Shown here: positions 1 to 9,004 of the stretch, in pieces
Layout of the letters: every line of letters starts with the position of its first letter
How positions within the stretch are numbered: the stretch's first letter is position 1
NCBI GenBank assembly: GCA_964350195.1
Contig: CAYGJB010000002.1
Location: forward strand, 29,956-93,955
Length of the DNA stretch: 64,000 nt
Reading direction: 5' to 3'
From: JAJCZB01 sp964350195
GTDB taxonomy: Bacteria > Babelota > Babeliae > Babelales > Vermiphilaceae
The notes under the pieces: model-generated
What the model was told of the DNA's origin: nothing
Databases searched by the model: none
Seen by the model: only the letters and a program-made list of their open reading frames with translations
Position numbers and translations under genes: made by a program

Positions 1-165
1 TAGCAATTAATCGTTATATTCTATCAATAGATCTTCATTTTTAGCTTACCGAAAAAAGCAGAATCGCTCTAGTCAATTGCAAAAAAAATCGCTATATTCA
101 ATCAACTCTCAGACAAAAAAACTTCACGCCCCTTTTATCAGCAGGGAAAATGCAGGAGCTTGTAG
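1..165. other. Upstream non-coding region of bamA
   Basis: No coding region is evident. The segment is very A+T rich and contains an AGGAG ribosome-binding site about 9 bases before the bamA start. The end of an upstream gene may lie outside the window. Confidence 0.5.
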
Positions 166-2712
166 ATGATGCCAACACAGTTAAAACGATGTTTGGTTTA
201 TGGTGTATTGATAGGCATAACAATTTGTATGCCTCTCTTTATTTTAGCAGAAATACCCGGTAGCTCTTCTTCTTCACAAGAAGAGAAGAAACAAAACTAT
301 GTTCAAGCACAAAGACGTATTCGCGCGATACATATCATTGGAAATAAAGCAATTACGCAAGAATCACTTTTAAACTATATACCCTATCAGGTTGGCGATA
401 CGGTAATGATTCAACAAAATGGCCAAATTGAAGGATCAGGACAGCTCATTCGTAAGCTTTATACACAGCTCAAACGGTTTCGTAATATTACATTGCTCGG
501 CGATTTAATCGAGTCAAGTGAGCTCGATCTTTATATTTTGGTAGAAGAAAAACCTCCTCTTCTTGAAGTCCTTTTCAAAGGTAATAAACAGGTAAAGGAC
601 GCAGAAATACGCAAAAAAGTTGATATTAACGTACCAGCCGTCGACGCAGAAGAACTAAACGTTTTTGCAACTCACATGAAAAAGCTGTACTACGAGCAAG
701 GCTATCAAAACGTAAAAATAACCACCGCTCTTACCGTAAACGAAGAAGGATATGCCACCGCAACATTCACATTTGATGAAGGAAAAAAATCTCGTATTCG
801 AAGAATTCGCTTTGAAGGTAATCACGCTTATAGCGAAAAAGACCTCAAAAATGCTCTTTTTACTCGTGAAGAATGGGTCTTAAGCTTTATTGATAAAACG
901 GGTACCTTTCATCCCGAACGGCTCGAAGCGGACAAGCATATGGTCGAGCAATTCTATCAAAATCATGGCTATCTTCATGCAAAAGTAATCAATGTTCGCA
1001 TTGAAGAAGAGCCAGGCACCAATATTCTCACACTTACTTTTGAAATTGAAGAAGGTAACCGCTATACCATTAAAAAAGTTGAAGCCCCAGGAAACGATTT
1101 AGTTTCAGAGCAGTTCCTTCTCGCAAATATTCCTGTACGTCCAGGCCAATATTATTCACGAGAACGCGTTGGCAATACTATAAAACAGATGGAATTCCTT
1201 TGGGGGAATATGGGATATATTTTTGCTTCAATTGAACCGGGCGTAACCGTTGATGAAGATGAAAAAACGGTAAATGTTTCTTTCTCGTCAGATATCGGAA
1301 AAAAAATCGCGTTAAATCGTATCATCATCAAGGGAAATAAAAAAACACGCGATAAAGTTATTCGACGACGCATTCCGCTTAAGGAAGGTGGAACCCTCAC
1401 ACAAGGAGCAATGGATAGCTCAAAGAATGGTATTCAAAGTCTTGGTTATTTTGATGTACAAGATGGGGTGAACTGGAAAGTACGACGCCTCAATGATGAA
1501 GAAGCTGATCTTGATCTGATTGTTAAAGAAGGAAAAACTGGTCATGCCAACATACAGCTCCAATTTGGTGGATCAGGCAAAGAAATAAATTCCATACTTT
1601 CCGCGGTAAGCGTAAAGGGATCTATCGCCGATTCAAATCTCTTTGGTACTGGTACCTCCGTTAATCTTGAAGGTAGTTGGTCAAAGGATGAGCAAACAGT
1701 GCTGTTTCACATCGCACAGCCTTGGCTCTTTGACAAGCCACTTTCTGGTTCACTTGATATTTATCATAAGCGTCCTTCTTATGATCAGCTCAAACATCTC
1801 ACTGCAGCAGTACATGCCCGCATAACTGGTGGCGCTACAACGCTCGGCTTTCTCACCAATCCTCGCTGGCCATTCTTTGATAGCTCACAAGTACTGTTTA
1901 GCCTTGGCATTGATAGCTTAAAATATAATGCACCTCCAGTACCATTCACATTTTCTCAATCTGATCTACCAAAGAATGTTACCGTCGCACAAGCAAACGC
2001 TGATTATCGTTCTATTATTGGAAAAGAATTTACACCAGGCGGCTTTCTTTGGCTTGCCAACCATTTAGAACAAGATAAGCGTAATCATCCCATACATAGT
2101 AGTCGTGGGCACAAATGGAAAATGACAACCAAGATTGCTGTACCTTCTCTCGACCCGCAAATAAGCGGGTTGAAAGAAAATGCTGCTTTGCGTCGTCTTG
2201 GTTTTGGAAAAATATTTTTTGATTATACCTGGTATACACCACTAATCAATGAACAAGATCTAGTATTTAAACTACATCTTTTTTTCGGTTTTGCGGCTCC
2301 CTATAGTAATAAACTTATTCCTTTTGGTGAGCTGTTTCATGTTGGCGGTGATACAACCGTTCGTGGTTTCTCCTACGGAGAAATTGGACCAAAATTCTTA
2401 GGAGATACGATTGGTGGAAAAAAAGCAATGTTCATGAACGCAGAGCTTATTTTCCCAATTACGCAAGATATGAGTATGAAAGGGGTAGTATTTTATGACG
2501 GCGGTTCCGGATGGGATAATCCGTATGTTACTGATCAAATGATATCACAGGGATTGGTAACCGATAACAGTTTTGATTATCGCCACTCCGTTGGCTTTGG
2601 CATTCGCATGCTCAGACCAGTTCCGGTGCGAGTTGATTGGGGCTTTAAGCTCGATCCTCGCACAGGAGAAAAAGAAAGTCAGATCCATTTTGGCATGACA
2701 TACGATTGGTAA
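166..2712 (+). CDS. bamA: Outer membrane protein assembly factor BamA (Omp85 family)
   Basis: BamA folds and inserts beta-barrel proteins into the outer membrane. The 848-residue product has an N-terminal signal peptide (about residues 1-29), then five POTRA-like repeats from about residue 52 to 420; repeats 2-5 each begin with a hydrophobic strand followed by a G-N or A-P-G-N turn (for example FKGNK, FEGNH, APGND, IKGNK). A C-terminal 16-strand-type barrel follows with the family VRGF motif at residues 732-735. The protein ends in tryptophan, as expected for a barrel signal. Length is normal for the family (about 790-850). An AGGAG site precedes the ATGATG start, so either of the first two ATGs may be used. 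It shows that the organism has a true outer membrane. Two small unknown exported proteins follow closely on the same strand. Confidence 0.95.
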   Translation: MMPTQLKRCLVYGVLIGITICMPLFILAEIPGSSSSSQEEKKQNYVQAQRRIRAIHIIGNKAITQESLLNYIPYQVGDTVMIQQNGQIEGSGQLIRKLYTQLKRFRNITLLGDLIESSELDLYILVEEKPPLLEVLFKGNKQVKDAEIRKKVDINVPAVDAEELNVFATHMKKLYYEQGYQNVKITTALTVNEEGYATATFTFDEGKKSRIRRIRFEGNHAYSEKDLKNALFTREEWVLSFIDKTGTFHPERLEADKHMVEQFYQNHGYLHAKVINVRIEEEPGTNILTLTFEIEEGNRYTIKKVEAPGNDLVSEQFLLANIPVRPGQYYSRERVGNTIKQMEFLWGNMGYIFASIEPGVTVDEDEKTVNVSFSSDIGKKIALNRIIIKGNKKTRDKVIRRRIPLKEGGTLTQGAMDSSKNGIQSLGYFDVQDGVNWKVRRLNDEEADLDLIVKEGKTGHANIQLQFGGSGKEINSILSAVSVKGSIADSNLFGTGTSVNLEGSWSKDEQTVLFHIAQPWLFDKPLSGSLDIYHKRPSYDQLKHLTAAVHARITGGATTLGFLTNPRWPFFDSSQVLFSLGIDSLKYNAPPVPFTFSQSDLPKNVTVAQANADYRSIIGKEFTPGGFLWLANHLEQDKRNHPIHSSRGHKWKMTTKIAVPSLDPQISGLKENAALRRLGFGKIFFDYTWYTPLINEQDLVFKLHLFFGFAAPYSNKLIPFGELFHVGGDTTVRGFSYGEIGPKFLGDTIGGKKAMFMNAELIFPITQDMSMKGVVFYDGGSGWDNPYVTDQMISQGLVTDNSFDYRHSVGFGIRMLRPVPVRVDWGFKLDPRTGEKESQIHFGMTYDW

Positions 2713-2735
2713 CTATCAAAAAATAGGTATGCGCT

Positions 2736-3152
2736 ATGATAAAAAATCGATTTATAATTATTGCGCTGATCACAATTGCAATACCTATAATCATCGATAC
2801 AAAATCGAAACAAAAAGAACCAACATTTGCTGATCGTCAATTTAAAAAAAAGCAACTCGCCGGAGCTGAAAATATCGATAAATGGATCACCGCAATGCTG
2901 GGAATTTCTGCTGCATCTCAGCTTTCCAGTGATTGGAAAATCAATTTTATTACCAAAAATATTAATCCCTATGGTTTTAAACTGAAAGATAACAATGGCA
3001 AAATTACCTCTGCTCTTATTCTTGCCAAACTAGTGATAACTCTTCAGCGCATGCATCTACATAATCGCTACATCGGCTGTAATCCATTCTATATGATACC
3101 ATCAATGATTTATTTTATGACGGTTGATATGGCTTCATGGGCTTTGAAATAG
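2736..3152 (+). CDS. Unknown small exported or membrane-anchored protein
   Basis: The 138-residue product is not recognised. It starts with a hydrophobic stretch of about 15 residues (4-19) after two positive residues, so it is either a signal peptide or a single membrane anchor. A weakly hydrophobic segment near the C terminus (about residues 118-134) could be a second membrane helix. It starts 23 bases after bamA and 18 bases before the next gene, on the same strand, suggesting one transcript. It may be an accessory envelope protein, but nothing in the sequence shows a function. Confidence 0.6.
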   Translation: MIKNRFIIIALITIAIPIIIDTKSKQKEPTFADRQFKKKQLAGAENIDKWITAMLGISAASQLSSDWKINFITKNINPYGFKLKDNNGKITSALILAKLVITLQRMHLHNRYIGCNPFYMIPSMIYFMTVDMASWALK

Positions 3153-3170
3153 ATTAGAAAGCAAAATATC

Positions 3171-3665
3171 ATGACACGGATAAAAAAAATTATTCTTTGC
3201 ACACTATGCTTATCACTGTTTATGCCCACAAATCTTAATGCTGACTCTTACAAGATAAAAAAATTTTTGTTTGAAAATGCAGATACTATTGCTGATGTAT
3301 ATACCATTGCATCATTCTTTATCGAGCTTTTAAATCCACCATCACTGCACAATGTGCCCGCAAAGAAGCTCAAAAAAGATCGTAAATCAGCAACCCTTAA
3401 ATCATTATTTTTTCTCCCATTGGCAATAGGTATGAGAGCAGTGGTATTTCCCTATCTTAAAATAAAACAAACCCACAGCTGGATAGACTCCTTCAGAATT
3501 TTTTTGCTCATGCTTGCCTGTTCTATTCCAGAAGGCAAAGTACTCAACTCATTGCAAGAAATATGGTTTATTTGGCGAGAGCAGACAAAAAGAAAAAAAC
3601 AATTGAAAAAACGAGACAAAGGCTTGGTTTTTAGACCGGGCCTTTTTTCTAGCGTATCTCCTTAG
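3171..3665 (+). CDS. Unknown exported protein; 3' end runs through a terminator
   Basis: The 164-residue product has a clear signal peptide (basic start, hydrophobic core, processing likely after NLNA at about residue 24) and one or two further hydrophobic segments (about 78-93 and 109-121). It is not recognised. Its last 17 codons lie inside and beyond a strong hairpin-plus-T-run terminator (3619-3648), so transcription would end before the stop codon at 3663. A run of seven A residues ends at 3599; removing one A would put a TGA stop at 3604-3606, just before the hairpin. The annotated end is therefore doubtful: either an indel, slippage or sequencing error lies in the A run. Confidence 0.55.
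   Translation: MTRIKKIILCTLCLSLFMPTNLNADSYKIKKFLFENADTIADVYTIASFFIELLNPPSLHNVPAKKLKKDRKSATLKSLFFLPLAIGMRAVVFPYLKIKQTHSWIDSFRIFLLMLACSIPEGKVLNSLQEIWFIWREQTKRKKQLKKRDKGLVFRPGLFSSVSP
3619..3648 (+). terminator. Rho-independent terminator inside the 3' end of the preceding gene
   Basis: A 10-bp stem (3619-3628 with 3635-3644, two G-U pairs) closes a six-base loop TTTTAG and runs into a T tract. It separates the bamA group from the ftsL-like/ftsI unit. Confidence 0.75.
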
Positions 3666-3700
3666 AAATATGCTACATCTATTTCATACAAGCATATAAC

Positions 3701-3738
3701 TCGTTCGCAAACTATGCCAAGCGAACGATAAAAAGGAG
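3701..3738 (+). promoter_or_regulatory. Perfect 8-bp inverted repeat upstream of the division genes
   Basis: TCGTTCGC at 3701-3708 is matched by GCGAACGA at 3721-3728 with a 12-base spacer. A strong AAGGAG ribosome-binding site follows at 3733-3738, eight bases before the ATG. A TATAAC at 3695-3700 could be a -10 element, which would place the repeat at the start of the transcript. It could be an operator or a 5' leader hairpin. Confidence 0.35.
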
Positions 3739-3745
3739 ATACACC

Positions 3746-4018
3746 ATGAAAAAAAACTTTTTTATCACCCTGTTTATTGGCGTTCACATCAGCTTTTTTT
3801 TTCTCCAAATTCATAAGCAAATGCAATTTATAAAAGAATCATTCACCAAGCAACGCAATGAACAAACAGTCTCTAAGCTCATACACAAAAAACAAGCAAA
3901 GCTCAATGAACTTCATGCTCTTCAAAGTAGACAAGAAGTTGCCTCTTATGCGCAAAAAAAATTGGCTATGCGTCCTGTTTTAGTAACTCAACTCAATAGG
4001 TATTATGAACAGTCGTAG
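3746..4018 (+). CDS. ftsL: FtsL-like cell division protein
   Basis: The 90-residue product has the FtsL/DivIC layout: a very short basic N terminus, one membrane helix (about residues 5-22), then a periplasmic coiled coil (about 25-65) and a short end VASYAQKKLAMRP that resembles the family pattern of a helix followed by a conserved A/G-M-R/x-P. FtsL bridges early and late divisome proteins and recruits the septal transpeptidase. Sequence conservation in this family is very low, so the call relies on layout and on the position directly before an FtsI-type protein, with a 14-base overlap. The ribosome-binding site AAGGAG is strong and decides the start. Confidence 0.65.
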   Translation: MKKNFFITLFIGVHISFFFLQIHKQMQFIKESFTKQRNEQTVSKLIHKKQAKLNELHALQSRQEVASYAQKKLAMRPVLVTQLNRYYEQS

Positions 4019-5639
4019 AGAGAAATTTCGCGCATCTGCACTTTTTTGCGGCTTTCTGCTGTGCTATATACTGTTGCTCTGCAATTTGGCCATAATCCAG
4101 CTTTTGAATCATTCATTTTTCTCCAATCTTGGTGCACAGCAATATCACCTCACCATCACCCAACTTCCTCCACGCGCTCCCATTTATGACCGCACCGGCA
4201 CTCATTGCTTGGCTACCAATAAAGAATGTATGTCTGCATTTTTAGTACCTAAAGATATTAGTGATCAAAAAATTATTCTCGCTTTTCTTACAGAACATTT
4301 TCCCTCAGCAGCGCACCGGCTTCAATCTGATCCGTTTGCCTCTTTTATGTACATCAAAAGACGCCTCAGCGAAAAAGATCTTGAGCTTATTTCGCACATA
4401 AACCTTCCTTGCATTCATCTTCTATCTGAAACGAATCGCTTTTATCCTATTCCTTCCGCCGCCCCACTTATCGGATTCACCGACATTGATAATGTAGGCA
4501 AAGCTGGCATTGAACTCAGCTACAATAGACAACTCACCGGATCACCAACTACCATCTGCTTAGAAAAAGATGCCCGCTCAGGGTATTACTACTTTGATAA
4601 ACAGCTCACATTACAAGGAATACAAAGCGAGCCTGTCCATCTCACTATTGATGGGGATCTACAGTTTTTGGTAGATCAAGAGCTAGCTATAGCACGAGAA
4701 CAGTTCAATGCAACTTCTGCTGCCGTATTAATTTTAGATCCAAGTACCGGCGATATTCTCGCCCTTTCAAGCGCACCATACTCATTGCCTACCGATCCTC
4801 ATTTTGCTATTGAGCATGCTCGCCAGCTTGCAGTCACCGATCAATATGAATTTGGTTCAGTTATGAAAGTATTTGCAGCACTTGCAGCCCTTGAAGAAAA
4901 AGTTGTCTTTCCGGATGAACTTATCGATTGCAAGAATAGCCGTAAGTGTACCCTTAATGGTAGACCAATCACCACGTGGTCACCCCACGGCATTATTCCA
5001 TTTAGTGATGTGATCGCTTTTTCAAACAATATAGGAATCGCCCAAGTAGCGCTGCGTATCGGCACAAAGCTCTATGATCATTATTGCAAACTCGGCTTTG
5101 GCAAAAAAATAGGCTTATGCATACCTGCAGAAGCTAGCGGTTTCATACAGTCCCCTGACAAATGGTCTGCCCAATCATTAATCTCCTTGTCGTATGGCTA
5201 TGAACTCGCAGCTACCCTTATTCAAGTGGCACAAGCTTTTACCGTTATCGCGCATAATGGTAAGCTCGTTCGTCCGCGCATTTCTCTTTCTGAACCAATA
5301 ACAATCAGCGAAGAGCCACTTTATTCCAAACAAAGTATTGATACTATGCGAGACATTCTGCGCAAAACAACAAAACATGGCACCGGCTGGCGTGCCCAAT
5401 TAAAAGGGTTTGATGTCCTTACCAAAACCGGCAGTGCCAATACAGTCGTGAATGGCCAATATGATCACGACAAAAATATCTATTCTGCAGCAGCTCTTTT
5501 GCAAAAAGGAGAATATAAACGAATCATAGTAACGTTTGTAAAAGAGGCAGACACACCCAATGCATTTGCGTCCACTATTGCAATGCCATTGGTACGTAAT
5601 ATCATGCAGAAGATGGTAATTCATGAAAGAGTTATTTGA
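4005..5639 (+). CDS. ftsI: Septal peptidoglycan transpeptidase FtsI (class B penicillin-binding protein)
   Basis: Class B PBPs cross-link peptidoglycan stem peptides in the periplasm. The 544-residue product has one N-terminal membrane helix (about residues 10-33), a dimerisation/pedestal domain with the conserved R-A-P-I-Y-D-R-T-G pattern near residue 56, and a transpeptidase domain with all three active-site motifs: S285-V-M-K288, S340-N-N342 and K474-T-G476. Length is normal for FtsI. The upstream FtsL-like gene overlaps it and favours FtsI over the elongation PBP2 (MrdA). It suggests that some septal peptidoglycan is still made. The stop TGA is 11 bases from the start of the aldolase gene. 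Confidence 0.85.
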   Translation: MNSRREKFRASALFCGFLLCYILLLCNLAIIQLLNHSFFSNLGAQQYHLTITQLPPRAPIYDRTGTHCLATNKECMSAFLVPKDISDQKIILAFLTEHFPSAAHRLQSDPFASFMYIKRRLSEKDLELISHINLPCIHLLSETNRFYPIPSAAPLIGFTDIDNVGKAGIELSYNRQLTGSPTTICLEKDARSGYYYFDKQLTLQGIQSEPVHLTIDGDLQFLVDQELAIAREQFNATSAAVLILDPSTGDILALSSAPYSLPTDPHFAIEHARQLAVTDQYEFGSVMKVFAALAALEEKVVFPDELIDCKNSRKCTLNGRPITTWSPHGIIPFSDVIAFSNNIGIAQVALRIGTKLYDHYCKLGFGKKIGLCIPAEASGFIQSPDKWSAQSLISLSYGYELAATLIQVAQAFTVIAHNGKLVRPRISLSEPITISEEPLYSKQSIDTMRDILRKTTKHGTGWRAQLKGFDVLTKTGSANTVVNGQYDHDKNIYSAAALLQKGEYKRIIVTFVKEADTPNAFASTIAMPLVRNIMQKMVIHERVI

Positions 5640-5650
5640 AAGGAACAGTA

Positions 5651-6559
5651 ATGAATTTTGTTATTCCCGCAGACGTGCCACCAAGCAAAAAAGATCTTTT
5701 TGAAAAAAACATGCAAACAATAAGCAAAAAAACCGATCATGTCTTTCTCTTTGCATGCGATCAAAAAATAGAACATCTGCATACAGCTTTTAGTCCAGAA
5801 GATGACGATACCCCTGCAGAAGCAATCGATCCTGAACATTTCTTTAAAATAGGTTCGCAAGCACGTATTGGCGCATTAGCAACCCAGCTTGAACTGATTG
5901 CTCGATATGGTGGTGAATATACGGATGTCCCCTACATTGCAAAACTTAACAGCAAAACCAATCTTATTCCCAGTAACCAAAAAGATCCCCATAGCCAACC
6001 GCTTTGGCATGTAAAAGAACTGATTCAGATGCAAGAAGAAAGTGAACTCACTATTTGCGGTATAGGCATTACGGTATATCTTGGCAGCGAATTTGAAGAT
6101 AAAATGATGCATTTTGCTGCTAAATCTATTTTCGAAGCACATAAAGAAGGCTTACTTGCCATCCTTTGGATGTATCCACGCGGAAAGGCGATACTGGATG
6201 AAACGAATGCTCATCTTATTGCGGGTGCTGCGGGTGCTGCCAACGCACTTGGTGCTGATATCGTAAAAATCAAATCACCATCTGCCACCAATGAAAAAAA
6301 TGCAATACAAGCACTACAGAAAGTGGTAGTTGCTGCTGGTAATACAAAGGTAATAATTTCAGGCGGCAGTAAAAAAGATCCTGTGCAGTTTCTTCAAACA
6401 TTGTATGAACAAATCACGATAGGCAACTCAGCTGGTGCTGCCGTGGGGCGTAATGTATTTCAAAATACATTGCCTAAGGCAATTGGTATGGCAAATGCTA
6501 TTTCAGCAATCGTATACGATAATGCTTCGGTAGAAAAAGCGAGTGAATTTTTACGATAA
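5651..6559 (+). CDS. fbaB: Class I (DhnA/archaeal-type) fructose-bisphosphate aldolase
   Basis: This enzyme cleaves fructose 1,6-bisphosphate to dihydroxyacetone phosphate and glyceraldehyde 3-phosphate through a lysine Schiff base. The product follows the TIM-barrel pattern of the DeoC/LacD/DhnA group: FACDQKIEH near the start, a strand GADIVKIKSPS containing the presumed Schiff-base lysine, then a phosphate-binding ISGGSKKD and a late GAAVGRNVFQ loop. I chose the ATG at 5651 because AAAGGA ends seven bases before it; the same frame also extends to a TTG at 5636 that overlaps the ftsI stop. About 302 residues, as usual. Class I aldolase of this type also occurs in Chlamydiae and Archaea, fitting an obligate-intracellular lifestyle. 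Confidence 0.85.
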   Translation: MNFVIPADVPPSKKDLFEKNMQTISKKTDHVFLFACDQKIEHLHTAFSPEDDDTPAEAIDPEHFFKIGSQARIGALATQLELIARYGGEYTDVPYIAKLNSKTNLIPSNQKDPHSQPLWHVKELIQMQEESELTICGIGITVYLGSEFEDKMMHFAAKSIFEAHKEGLLAILWMYPRGKAILDETNAHLIAGAAGAANALGADIVKIKSPSATNEKNAIQALQKVVVAAGNTKVIISGGSKKDPVQFLQTLYEQITIGNSAGAAVGRNVFQNTLPKAIGMANAISAIVYDNASVEKASEFLR

Positions 6560-6642
6560 ATCGAATTGAGTTTGGCACACCCTTGTAAATCTAAAAAACT
6601 CTGCGTAAGCTAGAAATCAATTACACAAAAGGGAATAGATCA

Positions 6643-8130
6643 ATGAAAAAATCGGTATTAAAAACCGTCCTCCTGCTCCTCATATCATCCTCGATCACGC
6701 ATGCAGAACCACAAGAAGTTTTTGCACGATCTTTTATGCTTACGCGCCCTGCTTCTTATAACATCGCTATGAACCAGCATCTCTGGCACAACTTTGTATA
6801 CGATAAAAAAGGACCAGCGCTTGGCGCATTCCAGATAATTCCTTTTTTTCAGCTATCCCGCCCACGAGATAAAATTGCCCGCTATTTTTTGCCTAATCGC
6901 AAAAACCAGCTTTTAGTCGCAGGAGATACCACAGATGCAGATCTTATTCGCACGCGAGACATTCGCGCAGAGTGGCTCGGGCTTGCTACCAACTTCAGTG
7001 GCAAGTTTTCCATCTGCCCGTCACAAAAGCAAGTTGGATTCACGCTTATGTATAATCAAGATCTAAAAACATTTTTAGATTTTCCTCTTTTTAAAGATTG
7101 GTCTGTGGGCATAGAACTTCCGGTGATCATGGTAGAAAACGATCTCAATCTCTGCCAGTTTGATTTGCAATCCACCACTACCGAGCTCAACGTACAGCCT
7201 GATATTATTAGCGCACTCAATCAGTGCGACTGGAAATACAGCAAATGGTCGGCCAAAAAAAAATCACTGATACGCCCTGAAAAGCTAAAACTAACTGCTG
7301 GCCGATCTTTAATGCATCGTGATTATTTCCAACTTTCAAGCGAAATGTCTCTCTCTATTCCAATCGCTAATCATCAAGATGCTGCATATATATTTAGCCC
7401 TGTCGTAGGCCTTGATCGGCATGTTGGCCTTGGAGGCGCTGTGTACATGCAAATACTTCTCAATCGCAATCCCGAAAAAATAGCTTGTAGTTTTTATCTT
7501 AATTTAGAAGGTAATTTTCTTGTGCGCAACAAACAACACCGCACCTACGACCTAAAAGACAAACCTTTCAGCCGATACATGCAATATACGTATCGCAATA
7601 GCGCACCAGGCGTTACGATACCGGGTGTAAACGTACTCACGCTTAAATCGTTAGTGCGCCCCTATGGGGTTGCTGATTTCTCTTTTGGGTGGCGCATCAA
7701 TACAGCCCCATTTGAATTTGAAATTGGCTATGATCTGTATGGTTTTGGTGGTGAAGACGTGAAGCTGCGGGCTGATCTTGAATCCCCCTTTAATAAAAAA
7801 TGCGGCGGCCTCAATGAGTTTGGCATTGCCGGTAATGGCACAATTGATTTCAAAGGAACGCAGATTCAAGCTACCGCAAGTAATAGCACCATCGAATGTC
7901 GCTCTGAGGATGATACAACATTCATAGCAATACAAGAAAATGATCTTGATCTTTGTACTGCTGCAGCCGGCAGCGTACTAAACCACAAATTCCATGCCGC
8001 ATGTGGCATTGAACATCTTGGAGGTGGTATGGGTGGATTTGCTGGCTTTGGCTTCTATTTTGAATTCCCACAGAAAAACTCTAATCTCGCCAACTGGGGA
8101 GCATGGTTTAAGCTTGGTGCAAGCTTTTAG
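6643..8130 (+). CDS. Putative outer-membrane beta-barrel protein
   Basis: The 495-residue product has a signal peptide cleaved near THA-E (residue 21), a region rich in alternating hydrophobic/polar strands, paired cysteines in predicted loops, and a C-terminal strand WGAWFKLGASF ending in phenylalanine, the classic signal recognised by BamA. No family is recognised. It resembles in layout the larger product at 24306-26036 (signal peptide, long loops, terminal aromatic), so both may belong to a lineage-specific barrel family. An 83-base gap with a ribosome-binding site AAAGGG separates it from the aldolase. It may be a porin or adhesin; there is no direct evidence of substrate. Confidence 0.6.
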   Translation: MKKSVLKTVLLLLISSSITHAEPQEVFARSFMLTRPASYNIAMNQHLWHNFVYDKKGPALGAFQIIPFFQLSRPRDKIARYFLPNRKNQLLVAGDTTDADLIRTRDIRAEWLGLATNFSGKFSICPSQKQVGFTLMYNQDLKTFLDFPLFKDWSVGIELPVIMVENDLNLCQFDLQSTTTELNVQPDIISALNQCDWKYSKWSAKKKSLIRPEKLKLTAGRSLMHRDYFQLSSEMSLSIPIANHQDAAYIFSPVVGLDRHVGLGGAVYMQILLNRNPEKIACSFYLNLEGNFLVRNKQHRTYDLKDKPFSRYMQYTYRNSAPGVTIPGVNVLTLKSLVRPYGVADFSFGWRINTAPFEFEIGYDLYGFGGEDVKLRADLESPFNKKCGGLNEFGIAGNGTIDFKGTQIQATASNSTIECRSEDDTTFIAIQENDLDLCTAAAGSVLNHKFHAACGIEHLGGGMGGFAGFGFYFEFPQKNSNLANWGAWFKLGASF

Positions 8131-8251
8131 CAATCCTACAATATCTTCGTGCCGCCTGCATAAGGCCGAGATGAATTTGAAATTAAAACTCAGTCTGAGC
8201 TAGAAAAAAGCTCATAATTTCCGCCATCTACGTAAGACTAATCGGTATGAT

Positions 8252-8869
8252 TTACATCATACAAAGATGCTTCACGCGAATCGTAAGTATTCTACGAACA
8301 TATTGCATTCGCTCATCATCTTCAGAAACTCCTTGCGTAAGATACGTACGTAACTGCTTTTTATAGTGAGAAACAGATTGGTGCGTGATTTCTCTCATAC
8401 GATCCACTCGCTTTTGAAACTCTGTATAGTCACGCAGTTCCGCTCGAAGCTGTCGCTCAAGCTCTGCCACAGAGATCGTAAGCCGTACCACTTTATCGTA
8501 TGCAAATTTCATAAGATTACTGCCAGCTTCCACCCCCTGCGTTCGCAGAATCTTTATTTCATGCACATAGCTCATAAGTATCTTTTTGTTCAGTGAAAGA
8601 AGCGATTCTAGCTGCAACGTATCGGGTGGCTGATTAGCAGCAAACAATCTATTGCGCCGATTAGCAAGCGTTGAAACAAGCTCGCTCTCTGGTGCAAAAC
8701 CCAGAGACTGCATACTCACAATCTCCCGATCAATCGTATACGCGTGCTCTTTTTGCGCTCTAAGCACCATGTGCCTACGAAAATATTTAAAGAGATACCA
8801 GCTACCAAGACCTATTATGGTACTACTCAAAAGCACTGCCAAAATATATTTTACTTTTTTGTCTTTCAT
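8252..8869 (-). CDS. Unknown membrane-anchored coiled-coil protein
   Basis: The 205-residue product has a basic N terminus, one membrane helix (about residues 8-27), and an almost entirely helical, charged remainder with heptad-like leucines, predicted to form coiled coils in the periplasm or cytoplasm. It is not recognised. It converges on the outer-membrane protein gene to its left; the 121-base gap between them has no strong terminator. It may serve a structural role at the envelope. Confidence 0.6.
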   Translation of the reverse strand: MKDKKVKYILAVLLSSTIIGLGSWYLFKYFRRHMVLRAQKEHAYTIDREIVSMQSLGFAPESELVSTLANRRNRLFAANQPPDTLQLESLLSLNKKILMSYVHEIKILRTQGVEAGSNLMKFAYDKVVRLTISVAELERQLRAELRDYTEFQKRVDRMREITHQSVSHYKKQLRTYLTQGVSEDDERMQYVRRILTIRVKHLCMM

Positions 8870-8949
8870 CCCACTCTCCCCTTAAGAAAGTTATATCATC
8901 GCAAGAATAGCCACTTTATGATTTAAAAAGCAATTGTTTCAGGCAATAA

Positions 8950-8979
8950 AAAAGCCCCTCCGATAAAAGAGGGGCTTTT
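8950..8979 (-). terminator. Bidirectional-type terminator after the Lys/Glu-rich gene
   Basis: AAAAGCCCCTC (8950-8960) pairs with GAGGGGCTTTT (8969-8979) around an eight-base loop. Read on the minus strand, it ends the transcript of the gene at 9005-9991. The GCCCC/GGGGC core recurs at 55.2, 59.5 and 63.7 kb. Confidence 0.8.
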
Positions 8980-9004
8980 AGTAAGCTATAGCTATATGTA
9001 GCTT

